Of a DNA stretch of 64,000 nt, positions 10,205-21,037 are shown piece by piece. Positions within the stretch are counted from its first letter, which is position 1. Every line of letters begins with the position of its first letter. Under the pieces are notes generated by a model. It saw only the letters and a program-made list of their open reading frames with translations, had not been told where the DNA came from and searched no databases. A program made the position numbers and the translations under genes. The DNA comes from Lindgomyces ingoldianus (lineage: Eukaryota > Ascomycota > Dothideomycetes > Pleosporales > Lindgomycetaceae): positions 1,582,978 through 1,646,977 of the forward strand of contig NW_022985166.1 in NCBI RefSeq assembly GCF_010093535.1. Reading direction: 5' to 3'.

Positions 10205-12265
10205 TCTGAGATGGAAGGAACTTGGAAACCCGTACAGCAGGTGGATGAAAGAAAATCACTGATCGAGTCGGTCGGAAAAAGTTATTACCAATAGAATCGA
10301 AAGAGGGAATGTTGCTGAAAACGTCGACTGACTGTGGGATAGACCGATCTTAATAATTCTTGAGTTCCAGCATGATTCACGATCCACAATGCCCTAGGTG
10401 CCCAGGCCGTCTCGGCTTCCAGACATCTTGACAACTTGGCTCTGCATCGAGTTGTTGTTTTGTAGGGTTGGACCTGTCGCTTGGTCGGAGAATTTCCTTG
10501 GTTACAAGGGTCAACTAAGAATGGACTGCTAACGTGCGGGGGAGACAATCTATGCAATAAATTTAAGTTTTTTGCCGTTTATGGGGTGAATTGTACCATA
10601 AAATCTCTAAACGCTTTGTTCAAGGCACTTACTATCTGACCCTTCGTTCTACGCTACCTCTTTCATTCTTTGCTTTCCCATCTTGGATGAGAATCAGTCT
10701 TACCAGAGTTTCGCTTCAGTCCAGTCAACATAAACTCCTGGCAAGATGCGCACCTAGTTTCTGTTAGAATTGTAGATCACGCTTCGGGCCGTTTATGGAC
10801 TTACCCTTGCGCAAAATACGATGAGAACCACCGTGATATCCCCACGAAACCTAGCTGCTTCGTCCAGTGTGTCGCAACGGAGACACGACTTAAAGCCTCC
10901 GTTTTCGGAGGCGCAAATTGCACAAGCCGGCACAGTGTGCTTAGATGAGATACCAAAACCAGGGAGTTGGCCATTACGCATTTTTAAGCCTATCAGCAGT
11001 TTAGAAAGGTGTATCCTAGTTTTCTTCTCCGGCTGTGGAAATGCGGCTCGAGTGCATGCGTCACTTCATGTGGGAAGGTCTTAAGCATCCAAGGGCAGAT
11101 TGAGGTCTTGTAGTACGCTGTGTGAATGAGAAGAGGCGCATTGAACGATAAGGGTGCTGGGAAGGAGCAACCTCTATGCAGGGTCCAGACGTCAACCGGT
11201 GATGCTCTTAGGTCAAGCTCACAGATCTAAATCAAGATATTAACATATCTTTGCTAGCTGCAACATTCTTTCAAACCGATCCGTCTCATGTATGCTACTC
11301 TAAATCAATACCTCAAAGTCATGTCCAACGTCCTTTCAATCCAATCCCTCTCGTGTAATTCTCTTCCCCACCACGAATTCATTAGTTCTAGTACTTAAGG
11401 GTGGTCATCATCTCTGTTTCACAATCCCATCGTCTCAGATCGCGCACTTACCAGCCTGAGAAAATCCTCACGATCCCACCAAAAGACAGCTCGAACAACC
11501 TGAAGATACTCCGTACTAGCGTATCCAGGCAACAGGCTTGGCAAGGCTAGGCAGGTCGATTGACAAAACCCTCGACGTAACGACTCCGTACATCTCTCCG
11601 TCCGCCAAACTGAAATGAGCTGTCTGAGAAGGTTTTTTCATTCATTCTCTCTGATCGTCCAATTTCATAAAGAAACCCCAAAGTTGATGTGTTCATTGCG
11701 AGATTGTATTTATAGTACGCGCCTCGCCCCACACTAAAGGCTTTGCTCGAGTGCCAAAAACGCTGGATTTCTTGAAACTGCGCCTTATTCAGGATCTTAG
11801 GTGTCGTGGCTGTGATGTTTCATAGCCTGCACGGATCGCGCTGCTTACGTTGTCACGTGACTGGCTGTCCTACACTCCAAGGTCTATTGAAATCTGAAGT
11901 AGCTTCAAGTAGAAGTTCTCAGACTGAAAATCACTGACTGGTGGGGAGGGACAAGATATGGTTAGCAACTGGGATGAAAGGTCTATCATACCTCAAGTGT
12001 CTTTAGACTTCACATTGCTTCAGGCACATAGTAGGCCTAAACGCATAATTCCGCAGCGCAACAGCCGCCCCCTCACTCATACTGAGGCTGCCACATCGAG
12101 GATTCCTTCGTGCTACAGTCCAATGGGGCACAGCACTTGCCAGATGATCCATCACACAAGGCTCATAAACTATTCACCACGCCCCACTTCACGATGGCTG
12201 TCTCCCTCCAGCAACTTCGCTAACGCTGCCCAATTCCTCAATTATTTTCCCTCTAGAGTTCGACT
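10205..12265. other. Intergenic region, possible small minus-strand ORF
   Basis: The only notable item is a minus-strand frame at 10981-10799 with a C-x2-C / C-x2-C arrangement (CAICASENGGFKSCLRC). It ends at a plausible GTAAGT donor, and a TTCTAAC branch and a CTAG acceptor follow within about 50 bases. Without a recognisable family I do not call it a gene. The rest, up to the ATG at 12266, shows nothing I can support. Confidence 0.4.
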
Positions 12266-13219
12266 ATGCCGTCTTCCAGCCTCCTCCGGGTAACTGTTCT
12301 CTCATATCTAATCTTCATTACCGCAATAATCATCCTCGCGCTGTCTCTGGCCGAAATTGTGATGGAAGCGAAAGTCTTAACTGCCTTTTCCAGCGGTCTA
12401 CAAGTCCAGCTACCGGGGACAAGTTTAGCAGAATGGTTGTTTATCCCATTGCGTCCGATGAATCTGGATACCGGTCCGACAGAAGCGATTTTTGTGGCAG
12501 GTGCATTCGGTGTGGTGTGTGGGTTGTTCGAAGTGGCATGGTTGCTGGCTATTTGGTTTGGAGTTAAGGGAGTTGTGGTTAGTATCGTCTCTTTCTCTAC
12601 CTCTATAGTCTACGTATTGTGTAGTGTTTGACTGGGCTAAATCAATGTTATGGTATTAGATCAGAATCCTGGGCCGCATTGCCTGCATCATCACCTTTGC
12701 TGCCACAGCCGGCGACCTGGCTCTCTTAGCGTACGTCTTGGTAGTCGAGTCGAAAAACAAGCTACCAGACCTCTTCCTTCAATGGCGGGATTACGACTTC
12801 ACGAGGGAGTACTGGGTCTGCAAAGCCCTCCCCAGTAGAATCGTGAATGCGGAAGACTTGTACGGCTTTCCTGTATGCCAGCACGCTGTAAGTAGTGGCC
12901 AACATTTGTCGACTAGAGAGAGAAATGTAGTTGATGGGCACTTTAGAGAGCTGCGAGATATGTGCTTATTCCGCTTTCGATACTTTTAACCGTGCTGTGC
13001 GTGTTGAGTGTTGTGCAGGCTTGGAGAAGTGGAGTTTTGGGTTCTCTGAGAGAATCGAAGAATGACCTCGAGAAAGGCAAGGGGGATGTTAGATATTCGT
13101 ACGGTAGAAACACAACCGTGGCAGCAGTACCACAGCAGAGATCGCGAAGAGAAGGGCCAGCACAGGATAACTTACAAAGAAATCGTTTGTCCCTTTTAGG
13201 GTTTTATGCTAGAATATGA
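12266..13219 (+). CDS. Uncharacterised four-helix membrane protein (family copy 2)
   Basis: The model has three exons (12266-12577, 12660-12887, 12947-13219), all in phase 0, giving 270 residues. Donors are GTTAGT and GTAAGT; acceptors are TATTAG and TTTAG. Predicted helices lie at about 6-32, 75-104, 105-130 and 183-206. The loop before helix 4 contains WVCKALPSR and ends in CQHA at the exon junction, followed by RAARYVLIPLSI. This matches the junction in the other copies (KAGRW, KAARW, KTARG). The intron before helix 3 is shared with copies 3 and 4. The C-terminal tail is basic and hydrophilic. No named family is recognised. It is the only copy on the plus strand. Confidence 0.75.
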
Positions 13220-13541
13220 AGTCACGAATTTAAAAGTTACCCTTCCGCAGATTTCAATATTTCTATCGAAACCTAACATGTTCCTAATTTGCGGTCGGCT
13301 GAACCAGGTTGTTTCCTGTAGGTTGTTAGCACACAAGAAGAAGAATAATTGGGGATGAGGTGACATACTTCCACTAAGATGGAGGGTATGCTCGTTGTAA
13401 AAGGCCCCCCTGAACCTGTGAGGGAATAGAATAGGGGCAGTCATATCGAACCCATTCGCTGGTCTTCCGACTGGGTCTGACATTTGCTTGTCAATCACGA
13501 CTTTTTGTGTCTACCTAAACTCACCAGTCGTCATCTAAAAT

Positions 13542-14305
13542 CTACTGGCCTGAAGCGTCTCTCGGCAGTCGGGTATTGGAACAGCTGACTTCGCTTGGGA
13601 ATATTCTAGGCGCAATGCGGTTGACACGAACCTTCGTCTGCACGAAGTTATATGCAAGCATCCGGGTCAGCTGTGGAAAGGTGGCCTTACTCGAGGCATC
13701 GCAAATTGAACCATGCTGTTTCCTTCCTACACCTGGAAATCCTCCACACGTTTATAATGGTGGAAGTATATTTGGGGTTAACTTCTCTTCCCTTTGCAAA
13801 CCTTGACAGAAATGTGACAGACATAAGGTACGCTCTTTCGACATTGGTCTTGAACGTATTAGCCCAGATTTCGGGGATAGACTTCCAGAAATGATCGGAG
13901 ATAGCTTGCGGGTCGCTAATTCTAGGATGGCCTGAGCCTGAATATTTGGTAATGTCATCTCGAGCGATGTCGGAGTTGTTGAGGAGTAGCCAGATGCCCT
14001 TCAGCCCTTTCTAGGAAATCTCGTTATGCAATTGCTCGATATCCTCCTTATCGCTAACATTGCCTTGGAGGCTACATGTCATATTAACAATCGTCCAAGG
14101 CAAGGAATTAAGGTGCGCCTAAGGATTTATCTGGCCGGGCCCAGTGTCATAAACCTCGTCTGATATTTTGAGGACTTTGTCTTGTCTCGAGGATGTGATG
14201 TATGTGCACTGCTCCATTAGCTATGAGAGCCTAGGCGATCATCAATCTAATTCCTGTGCTACCACCTAGTGCTATTGCAGCGACATGGGGCGTCGAAGAG
14301 CTTCG
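13542..14305 (-). pseudogene. Decayed short-chain dehydrogenase/reductase (SDR)
   Basis: Read on the minus strand from about 14300, the sequence gives an SDR in pieces. A nucleotide-binding segment reads IALGGSTGIRLMIA, followed by a stop and ALIANGA. Then come YITSSRQDKVLKISDEVYD, the NNSDIARDDIT region (NNAG-like), NTFKTNVERAYLMSVTFLS, STIINVWRISR and, in another frame, ASSKATFPQLTRMLAYNF and KVRVNRIAPRIFPSEV. These match the order of classical SDR motifs, including the S-x-x-K region. At least three in-frame stops and two frame changes are present, and the catalytic Tyr falls at a frame break. It cannot make a working enzyme. The G-to-A/C-to-T nature of several stops would suit mild RIP or drift. 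Confidence 0.75.
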
Positions 14306-15406
14306 AAGCTTTCAATTACTTATTATCCGCCTTACCTAAGCTTATATTTCTAGCGATAGTAAATAACGATCTCGGAATGAAGGAATCGTGAAAAGAGGGA
14401 GCTGCACGAGAGAAGAGGAGAAGCGTGACAACGAACTATAATGGAAGAGGAGGCCTAGAGAACCACACTGCAGGAACGACAGAGCGCCGAAATGTGAACA
14501 GCATGGCATCTGAGAGGTGGTTTGACTAAAAAGAAAGGGGCCAGTCGCGTCGATGCTCTTTCAGATTCCGATCCGACTTTCCCGTGGCGACGAGTATGGA
14601 GAAATGGCATTCCATACAAATAGCCGAGAGTGTATACATGAGCTAGGTTCTGGGCAGCCGAAAGGGATGCGGCGAGAGGAAGTGGGTGTTGCGACCTCTC
14701 GGTCAGGACGAGAGATCGCAGGACATGGGTCTAGGCGTCTGCACACATGTTTACGAACCAAAGTTACAAACCGAACGAGAATTGAGCCCAAGGGTAGCCC
14801 ATATTAGATAGAAAGCGTGCTCAAGGATGATGAAAGGGGCCCAGTTGCGGCAGGTGTTGTGTGACAAAATCCGAGCTTCACCCGCAGCGGGTCCGAAACA
14901 CATCATTTCCAACACAACTCCAGGCTTCTTGGACGAAGAGAAAACAAGAACTCATCAGAACCACAGCTGGCAGGTCAATAATTCCACGTCTTGCGCCCTT
15001 TGCAAGCACGCAATGGGATGTTTTTGTCAGCCGTCGGGATTTGAACGATCTGATTGGCCAATGTTCGATTAATAAACCTCGGGAAGAGGCGATGGCATCA
15101 TTGCCCATGCGTGAGGGGATCGTCGGAACGACACCAGACAGCTTGACACCATGTGTGCAACCTCCGCATTTCTAATCCTCGTGAAGCTATATAAGGCGAC
15201 CGAGTGCGGATGATGGATCGATATCTCAGCTCTCAAGCAGCTCACCTTTTAAGCTATTAACAGCTAGCAAGCAACAAGCATTCATACAGTTCCCTATCTA
15301 ACAAACGACGACTATAGAAACTACGTTCACGCGATCGATACTTCGGAATACCTCTCGGCCATTACCGGCTAGACTGCAGCGCAGAACCTCCACACTCCGA
15401 CCCAAC
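14306..15406. other. Intergenic region and promoter of the 15407 gene
   Basis: No gene is supported up to about 15150. The last 220 bases form the promoter and leader of the AsaB-like gene, with a TATA box listed separately and a CA-rich leader. A sequence near 15036-15054 resembles a tRNA T-arm but lacks the rest of a tRNA. Confidence 0.5.
15188..15196 (+). promoter_or_regulatory. TATA box upstream of the AsaB-like gene
   Basis: TATATAAGG lies about 210 bases before the ATG at 15407. It is followed by a C/A-rich leader with no ATG-initiated overlap that looks coding. The position suits a TATA element with a roughly 180-base 5' leader. Confidence 0.45.
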
Positions 15407-16321
15407 ATGACGACCGCCGCTCCCCGCCCAACCCCGGCTCACGAGCTCTCCACCTCACAGCCGGCCGTCTCCGCCTCAAAGTCCACTGATGTGAACTTCC
15501 AAGGGCTACCAATCCCCCGAGGATCTGTCATTGCGTCGCTCTCCTTCTATCAAGCCCCTGCCGATGGCTCGAAACCGTACAATTTCGTCGAGAAGCAGCC
15601 CGAGGGTGTTCCTCAGAGGAACTTTGGGGAGGCATGGAATGAGGTGAAGGTGGACGATCTGAGGGGTCAGGAGAACAAGTTCAACATGGAAAACAATGCC
15701 TTTGCCACTCTATCCAATATTTCCTCAGAGGAGCACGAATTTTTGAGAGATGAGAGGATACGACAGGTCTACTACCCGGAGGTCGAGAAGCTGCTGCTGG
15801 ACACCGTCCCCGGTGCGAACCGGGTCTTGCTCTTCGACTACACAATTCGACGGTCAACGCCCAACGCCGAGCGGGCACCCGTCGTTCGCGTCCACATCGA
15901 TCAAACTCCCGCTTCCGCTGCCGCCCGTGTGCGACACCATCTCCCAGATGAAGCCGAGAAGCTCCTGCAGGGCCGTTACCGCATTATCAACGTATGGCGT
16001 CCACTAAACGGTCCCGTTATGGCCCATCCTCTAGCTGTCGCCGATAGTGCTACCGTCAATGACGCGGATCTCATTGGTGTGGAACATAGGTATCCTGACC
16101 GCACTGGGGAGACGGCGGCTGTTCAATACAACCCCGAGCAGAAGTGGTATTACTGGTCTGGCATGACCAACCAGGAGAGGCTCCTACTTAAGTGCTTCGA
16201 TAGTGACGAGACAGTTGGCGCATGGGGCAGAGTTCCACATACAGCATTCGTCCATCCTAATACACCCGAAGGCGCTATTGGGCGAGAAAGCATCGAGGTG
16301 AGAGCTTTAGTATTTGGCTAA
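15407..16321 (+). CDS. AsaB / CmcJ-like oxygenase (GA4 desaturase family)
   Basis: One uninterrupted exon encodes 304 residues, the usual length of this family. Recognisable blocks are SLSFYQAPADGSKPYNFV near the start, NRVLLFDYTIRRS, VVRVHIDQT, GRYRIINVWRPLNGPVMAHPL, DLIGVEHRYPDRTGET, WYYWSGMTNQERLLLKCFDS and PHTAFVHPNTPEGAIGRESIEVR. This is the pattern of fungal AsaB-like hydroxylase/desaturase proteins, related to the cephamycin 7-alpha-methoxylase P8 chain. They are thought to be Fe(II)/2-oxoglutarate-type enzymes that modify secondary metabolites. Candidate metal ligands are the His and Asp of VHID and the His of VPHTAF. No synthase gene lies nearby, so the substrate is unknown. A TATA box precedes it. 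Confidence 0.8.
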   Translation: MTTAAPRPTPAHELSTSQPAVSASKSTDVNFQGLPIPRGSVIASLSFYQAPADGSKPYNFVEKQPEGVPQRNFGEAWNEVKVDDLRGQENKFNMENNAFATLSNISSEEHEFLRDERIRQVYYPEVEKLLLDTVPGANRVLLFDYTIRRSTPNAERAPVVRVHIDQTPASAAARVRHHLPDEAEKLLQGRYRIINVWRPLNGPVMAHPLAVADSATVNDADLIGVEHRYPDRTGETAAVQYNPEQKWYYWSGMTNQERLLLKCFDSDETVGAWGRVPHTAFVHPNTPEGAIGRESIEVRALVFG

Positions 16322-16412
16322 GCTTGCATTAGAGGGATCTTGATGAATTATGAACCAACATGTCATTATTTTAGTATCTATATTCTCTCTGGTTGTATAT
16401 TTACCTCAAATG

Positions 16413-17506
16413 TCATGCTTCATCAACTTGTCTTTGCTCCCTAGGTTGCCTTGTCTTTCCTCGTCCACCCAGCCTGATAATTTCCGGCGCTTCGAAGTCC
16501 AGACGCATTCCTGCGCGTGTGGTTCCTACTGTAATTTGGTCCTAGGTTTCGTTAGTTTTCAATATCCAGTCAGACTCATCCGTCGACTCCAGCACTCACC
16601 GCTGGTGGTGGCTGTCTCCACCTCCAATCTTGCCACGCAAACATGACCAAAAGCGCCAAAGCACAAACAAAGATAGGGATTGAAATCCATCGTGCAGCTT
16701 TCTGTCCATTTTTCATTGTCAGTCAGATCCTTCATTCACCTATTACATATCTCATCGCCATCCACGCCATTCTACCGGAAATCTGTGCATACCGCTTCCA
16801 CGCAAGCTCTCCCCGCCCACACTTCCGACCCCTTCATCGCCACAGGAAGCATACGACAAGCCGCACTCTCGGTCGTACATTCGAAATTGCCACCGCCCTT
16901 TTGTGAGTAAGAACACGCTACCGCTCGGCCCACTCCATCATTGCAGAATCCGTATATCATTACTACAAGGCTAGAAACCATGGTCGGGCCGATGAGGCCG
17001 GTGTAGAAGGCTGTCCAATGCATTGGCATTTTCTGAGGACGTGGTCAGTTGAGCGCATGGCGGGATCTCGGAGGTCAGCGCTGGAGGAGAGGGTGGGAGG
17101 AGGTAGGGGAGGGGGAGGAGGGAATGGTTTAGTATACCACATGAACATTCCCCGGTATCCTCCTCCATATCAACCACCAACCCGCCGTACAAAACACCGT
17201 CACTAAAATCGAATTACTAAATGTAAAAAGCATCAAGTCCCCAATAGCACTGTCCTGGGTGAGGCCATAGTGCTGTGGGCTATCTGCCTTAACACCTTTT
17301 GGCGTCATGAATATATCAAGGCCTAACCGTGTGTTCGCTCGGATAATAGCTTCGGCGTGCGAGGATAGAGCCACGGAAGCGATGCTGAGGGTGAAGAGCA
17401 GGATGGTTGGGATGGGGGTCAGGTAGAGCAGGGGACTATGGTGGAGTATCGTGGGCTGGAGAGGGCCGATCCAAAGGGGTGGGGAGGAAGGGGCGGCGGT
17501 GGTCAT
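16413..17506 (-). CDS. Uncharacterised four-helix membrane protein (family copy 3)
   Basis: The model has four exons (17506-17138, 17032-16793, 16701-16600, 16541-16413), all phase 0, for 279 residues. The start is the ATG at 17506, as the longer frame begins only with TTG. Helices are predicted at about 24-48, 90-115, 127-150 and 206-226. The loop before helix 4 has Cys residues (VACSYSQ, FECTTESAACRML) and ends CVEA at the junction, followed by KAARWISIPIFV. The last intron (GTGAGT, CTAAC branch, CCTAG) adds 42 residues; without it the frame stops at 16576. The gene lies directly downstream of copy 4 on the same strand, with about 290 bases between them, so the two probably arose by tandem duplication. 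Function unknown. Confidence 0.72.
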
Positions 17507-17799
17507 TTTTGGGAGATAGGACAAGAGATCCTGAAAACTGTGGATGACCTCGCGAAAGCTGTCTGCTGGGTCCGAGTTCTACCATTCTTGTGTATGTTGA
17601 CGCCTGGATGGATCTGATTGGAAGGATTCAGACCCCACAGCCCCATCCTTCCAAGATTTCTGACCGGAAAATGTGGAGCAAACTCCCCTCGTGTGAGGCT
17701 GATTTCCGGTGGAGAAAAAAGAATTCGGGAGGGGTCAATCATATTTGCGTAAAGAAACTTTGGCCGGCGTGTTCTCGTACTCAAATTTCTTGTTTCGTC

Positions 17800-18700
17800 T
17801 CAAGTGTCCAGTACCAAAGGGGAGTAACTCCCTCCGGGAATATTCCCGTTTCTTTTCCAGAAATACACAAGATGCACGATTAATAGCGTCAGGGATAAAG
17901 CCAGGATTCCGATTGTGCTTCCGCGTGCGGTTTTCTTTTGTGGATAATGGTCAGCGAGGGGGGCGCGCTTTAGTATTGCAAATCACTTAGTAAAAGATAA
18001 GTTGCAAACAACTCACAGCTTCAAAGCAAAGGAATCTCCAAGACACCGAGTCTTTAGGCCAATGCTCGGGAAGGAGGTTGCAGACTGCAGATTGGTGTGT
18101 ACAGGACATGCTATGTTTTCCTGCAGCATCGCGGATGTACTGACACCCGGATTTCATTTCCTGGCCTCCCGATGAGGCCCAAAGGTTAATGAAGAATGAG
18201 AGTACGACTGTTTCTAGAGATATGAAAACGCAGGCGGTGGAAATGGCGATTGCCGCCGTTGTCCAGAAGCGCGGTTTGATCTTTGTACAGACGATTCCGT
18301 CAGTCATTGCTAATAAACATGCTACAGAAATATTGGGGTAGGAGTGAGCGAAGAAAGATCATTGACATACATCTTCGGCCAGACTATTTTCTTCGCTGCC
18401 TCTCCCATTCCCAATACACCATGCTAAACCGGTGACTGTGGAAGCTAGAATCCCAGATGCCGCGGCGGAGATGATGAGGTTTGAGGGGAATGAGGTATAT
18501 TCTAGAGGGATTTTCGAATAAACAGGACGACCGTCTGCCCATGGTGGGTAGGACACGAGGTCGATGTAATGGTGAGGCCATCGAGATGTTAAATCTATGC
18601 GAACGTGGGCTTCGAGCGAAAGACTTAGGATGGAGAGAAGAAGAAGAGAAATTGCAACGGTTACGATTAGCGCACCGTGGATATTGGACAGCTTAGGCAT
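17800..18700 (-). CDS. Uncharacterised four-helix membrane protein (family copy 4)
   Basis: The model has three exons (18700-18371, 18280-18017, 17934-17800), phase 0 throughout, for 242 residues. Helices are predicted at about 8-29, 72-95, 115-142 and 203-222. The first intron uses GTATGT and an ACAAAG acceptor after a CTGAC branch. The alternative acceptors nearer the donor run into a stop or a phase mismatch. The second intron follows FLCFEA and the next exon starts KTARGSTIGILALSL, the same junction as in the other copies. The extracellular-type loop has five cysteines (SGCQYIR, SMSCTHQSAVCNLL, FLCFEA). The tail after helix 4 is short. The gene is in tandem with copy 3. No named family is recognised. 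Confidence 0.7.
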
Positions 18701-19020
18701 AGTGGAGGACGGTGCAGGGAAGAGGTGAAGGAGAGTCGGTGCCGTCTGAAAGGTGGAAAGAATGGCGGGCAGACTTCGTGCAAAACAAACCCTTGAAACA
18801 CGCGAATCGCCTGCTTCTGCTGCGCCTCTCTGATACGAGGCGAGGCATCAGCTGCGTGGTTGTGGTCGCGCCATTTGGGGGCCACAATGGATTGGCGCGT
18901 ATTTGCCTTAGTATGATGTCTGGTGAGGAGCACATAAATTTGGATATGGTTGATTGGAATATCCACGCGTAGGCATGAAGTATGAATGAGTGGAGTTAAC
19001 TAAGGCACTGCTTCAGAAGG
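18701..19020. other. Intergenic region
   Basis: The upstream flank of membrane protein copy 4, meeting the 3' end of the EasG-like gene. Open frames here have no recognisable features. Confidence 0.5.
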
Positions 19021-19993
19021 CTAATTCCAGGAGCCTTTCTTCGCCTCCCTCTCAGCCCAGGCCCTGAAATCGATTGGCTTCTTGCCAGTAACTTTTTCGA
19101 AATTATTCTCATATGATGCCTCACTACCCTCCTTTGCGGTTATCTCAAGATAAGGTAGGAAGTTGGCAAAAAGCTCCTTGACGCCGACATTGAGATATTG
19201 CTGTACCATCTCTGACTGTGATTTGCGGACATGCTTAATCGGACGGTTGAGGATGTTGGACAAAGTTAATGCGACCTAAGAAAGTATCAGCTCAGATAAG
19301 AATCCGTATTAGAACTAAAGGAAGAAAAGTGTACCTGATCATGAGTCAACAATTCGGGACCCAGGATAAGGTAGTCCTTATTCTCCATCTTAGCCTTCCC
19401 CGTCAGAAAAGCGCATGCGGCCTCCGCAATATCATCTGCGGACACGAATGGGATTTTGCCGTCTTCAGCGGCGGAATAGATGGTCGATTCAGATTTGATA
19501 GCGTCACAGTGCAGCCACTCCGAGAAGTTCTCTTCGCGATAATATCAGCAATCGTCAGATTGCCGTCCCGTGGATTAGACTACTCACCCATGAACCATGT
19601 CGGTCTCAAGATAGCAAACTCCACCCCAAGCTCTTCAAGATGACTCCACACCTTCCCAACATACATGCCTCCTTTCTGTGCAGACGTTCCACCGCAAAGA
19701 ACAAACTTCTTCACACCATATTGCTGGACCGCTAGATCAATGAACGTGTTCATATGTGGTGCGGGTTCCATGGTCTCGGGAGGAACCAAGTAGACTGCGG
19801 AGATCTCGGCTTGCTTGAAAGGGTTGGAGAAAGTGCTCTTGTCGAACCAATCCAGTTTGGTTGTTAAGAAGCTCTCTGGGAGCTCTGACACAGCGCGGCG
19901 CGTTGCAAGGACGTAGGGAACGCCGGCTGCCTTCAAGAGTTGCGCTAGGCGCAAGGAGGTTTTGCCAGTGCTTCCTGTGACTAAGATGGCCAT
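19021..19993 (-). CDS. EasG/FgaFS-like NAD(P)-binding protein (NmrA-type SDR fold)
   Basis: The model has three exons (19993-19588, 19531-19335, 19275-19021) with a combined length of 285 residues, the usual size of the family. The start at 19993 puts [13 protein letters not shown], the Rossmann glycine motif, at the N-terminus; the upstream ATG-like extension adds nothing conserved. Other blocks are [83 protein letters not shown] and [10 protein letters not shown]. This is the pattern of ergot alkaloid dehydrogenases (agroclavine/festuclavine dehydrogenase). Many fungi carry orphan members of unknown substrate. No dimethylallyltryptophan synthase or other ergot gene lies in the window, so a role in alkaloids is not supported here. 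Confidence 0.82.
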
Positions 19994-20734
19994 TTCAAAC
20001 GTGTAAAGATAGCCGGCGAGTTCTCCAAAATTCAATTCCTATGAAGAAATAAGGAACAGGCTGACTTTGAGGGGTGGGAACTGCTCTAAAGCCCAAGCTG
20101 GAGGTGGATAATTTTCTTTCCCAACATCTTGAAGTTAACATTTATACCATCAAAGGCCGGACAACTTGTGAACAGTTAAGTCCGGAATAAAGAAACATCA
20201 TTACATATAATCCGGGCGCTCGCAATCGTAAAGACCGACCTCATACCCATCGTGGATGTAAGATATGAACGATGAGTAATAGGAGAAGGGAGGTTCCAGT
20301 AGGTCCGACCGGCCGACCTCAACTCCGATGTTTTGAGGACCGACGGGCCAATGAAAATGAACTAGTGAATAACAAGCAACCACGACGCCTGCCGGAAGTC
20401 TTCCGCTCTTCTTTTTGACTTGTACTCAGCAGTCTACTTCTCTCAAACCGTACTTTAGGGTATCGTAAGCAAACATCATCTCCGAGAGACCCGCACAAAT
20501 AAGCCTCCCTTCTTTTGAACAGGACCTTTAGTCTCCGTCCTGTTAACCAAGGAACTGTAATGACCTAGGTTTGCCCTATTTGCCACAGGGGCTCGATCTC
20601 CAGGCACATTTATGTTTTCATGCAAAGGAAAAGACTTTGAGCCACGACACGAAGAAGGGAACCAGAGGGAAGTCCTCGAAACCAGGAGATGTCTTGTCGA
20701 TGCAACCAAACATGAAGGTGATAACAAAGCTTAC
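19994..20734. other. Intergenic region
   Basis: No supported gene. The sequence leads into the dispersed repeat that begins at 20735. Confidence 0.5.
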
Positions 20735-21010
20735 TGTCCGTACGCAGCAGCAGCGTTACGGTCTGGATACTAGTTATCGCGCGAGAAGGATCAAGTAACT
20801 ATGCCACGTAATGCTCGTGCGCGAACCTCCGTGCGCGAACATGTAGATATTCTTCTTTTCATCCGTACGCAAAAAAGGAAGACAAGCAATGACCAGAAAT
20901 CTGTTGCCCACCCTACCTACTCCGTACGCTGTGCACACCGTACACTACTCTTACTCTTGCTACTTAAGTGCTCATACCATAAGCAGCTAGCTGAAAGAGC
21001 CCATTCAACA
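20735..21010. repeat. 276 bp dispersed repeat, intact copy (A)
   Basis: This segment, from TGTCCGTACGCAGCAGCAGC to GAGCCCATTCAACA, recurs as two halves at 24782-24845 and 34048-34261, where it is interrupted by the 9.2 kb element. Internal features are repeated GTGCGCGAAC words and a GTACGCTGTGCACACCGTAC near-palindrome. No long terminal inverted repeats and no coding potential are visible. Because it is uninterrupted, it serves as the empty-site reference for the insertion. What kind of repeat it is remains unclear. Confidence 0.8.
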
Positions 21011-21037
21011 CTTACCGCATCTTCGGACCCGGCCACC

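Noticed and set aside
10793..10981. Minus-strand ORF with C-x2-C pairs, considered as a zinc-ribbon protein or a fifth member of the membrane family (EAARF resembles KAARW)
   Set aside because: No upstream helices or consistent exons could be found; the resemblance is limited to a few residues.
15033..15095. tRNA-like T-arm on the minus strand (GTTCAAATCCCGACGG)
   Set aside because: The stem beside the loop does not pair fully, and no anticodon arm, D-arm or acceptor stem could be fitted.
19021..19993. Evidence for an ergot alkaloid gene cluster
   Set aside because: Only one EasG-like gene is present; no prenyltransferase, catalase or other cluster gene is seen within the window.
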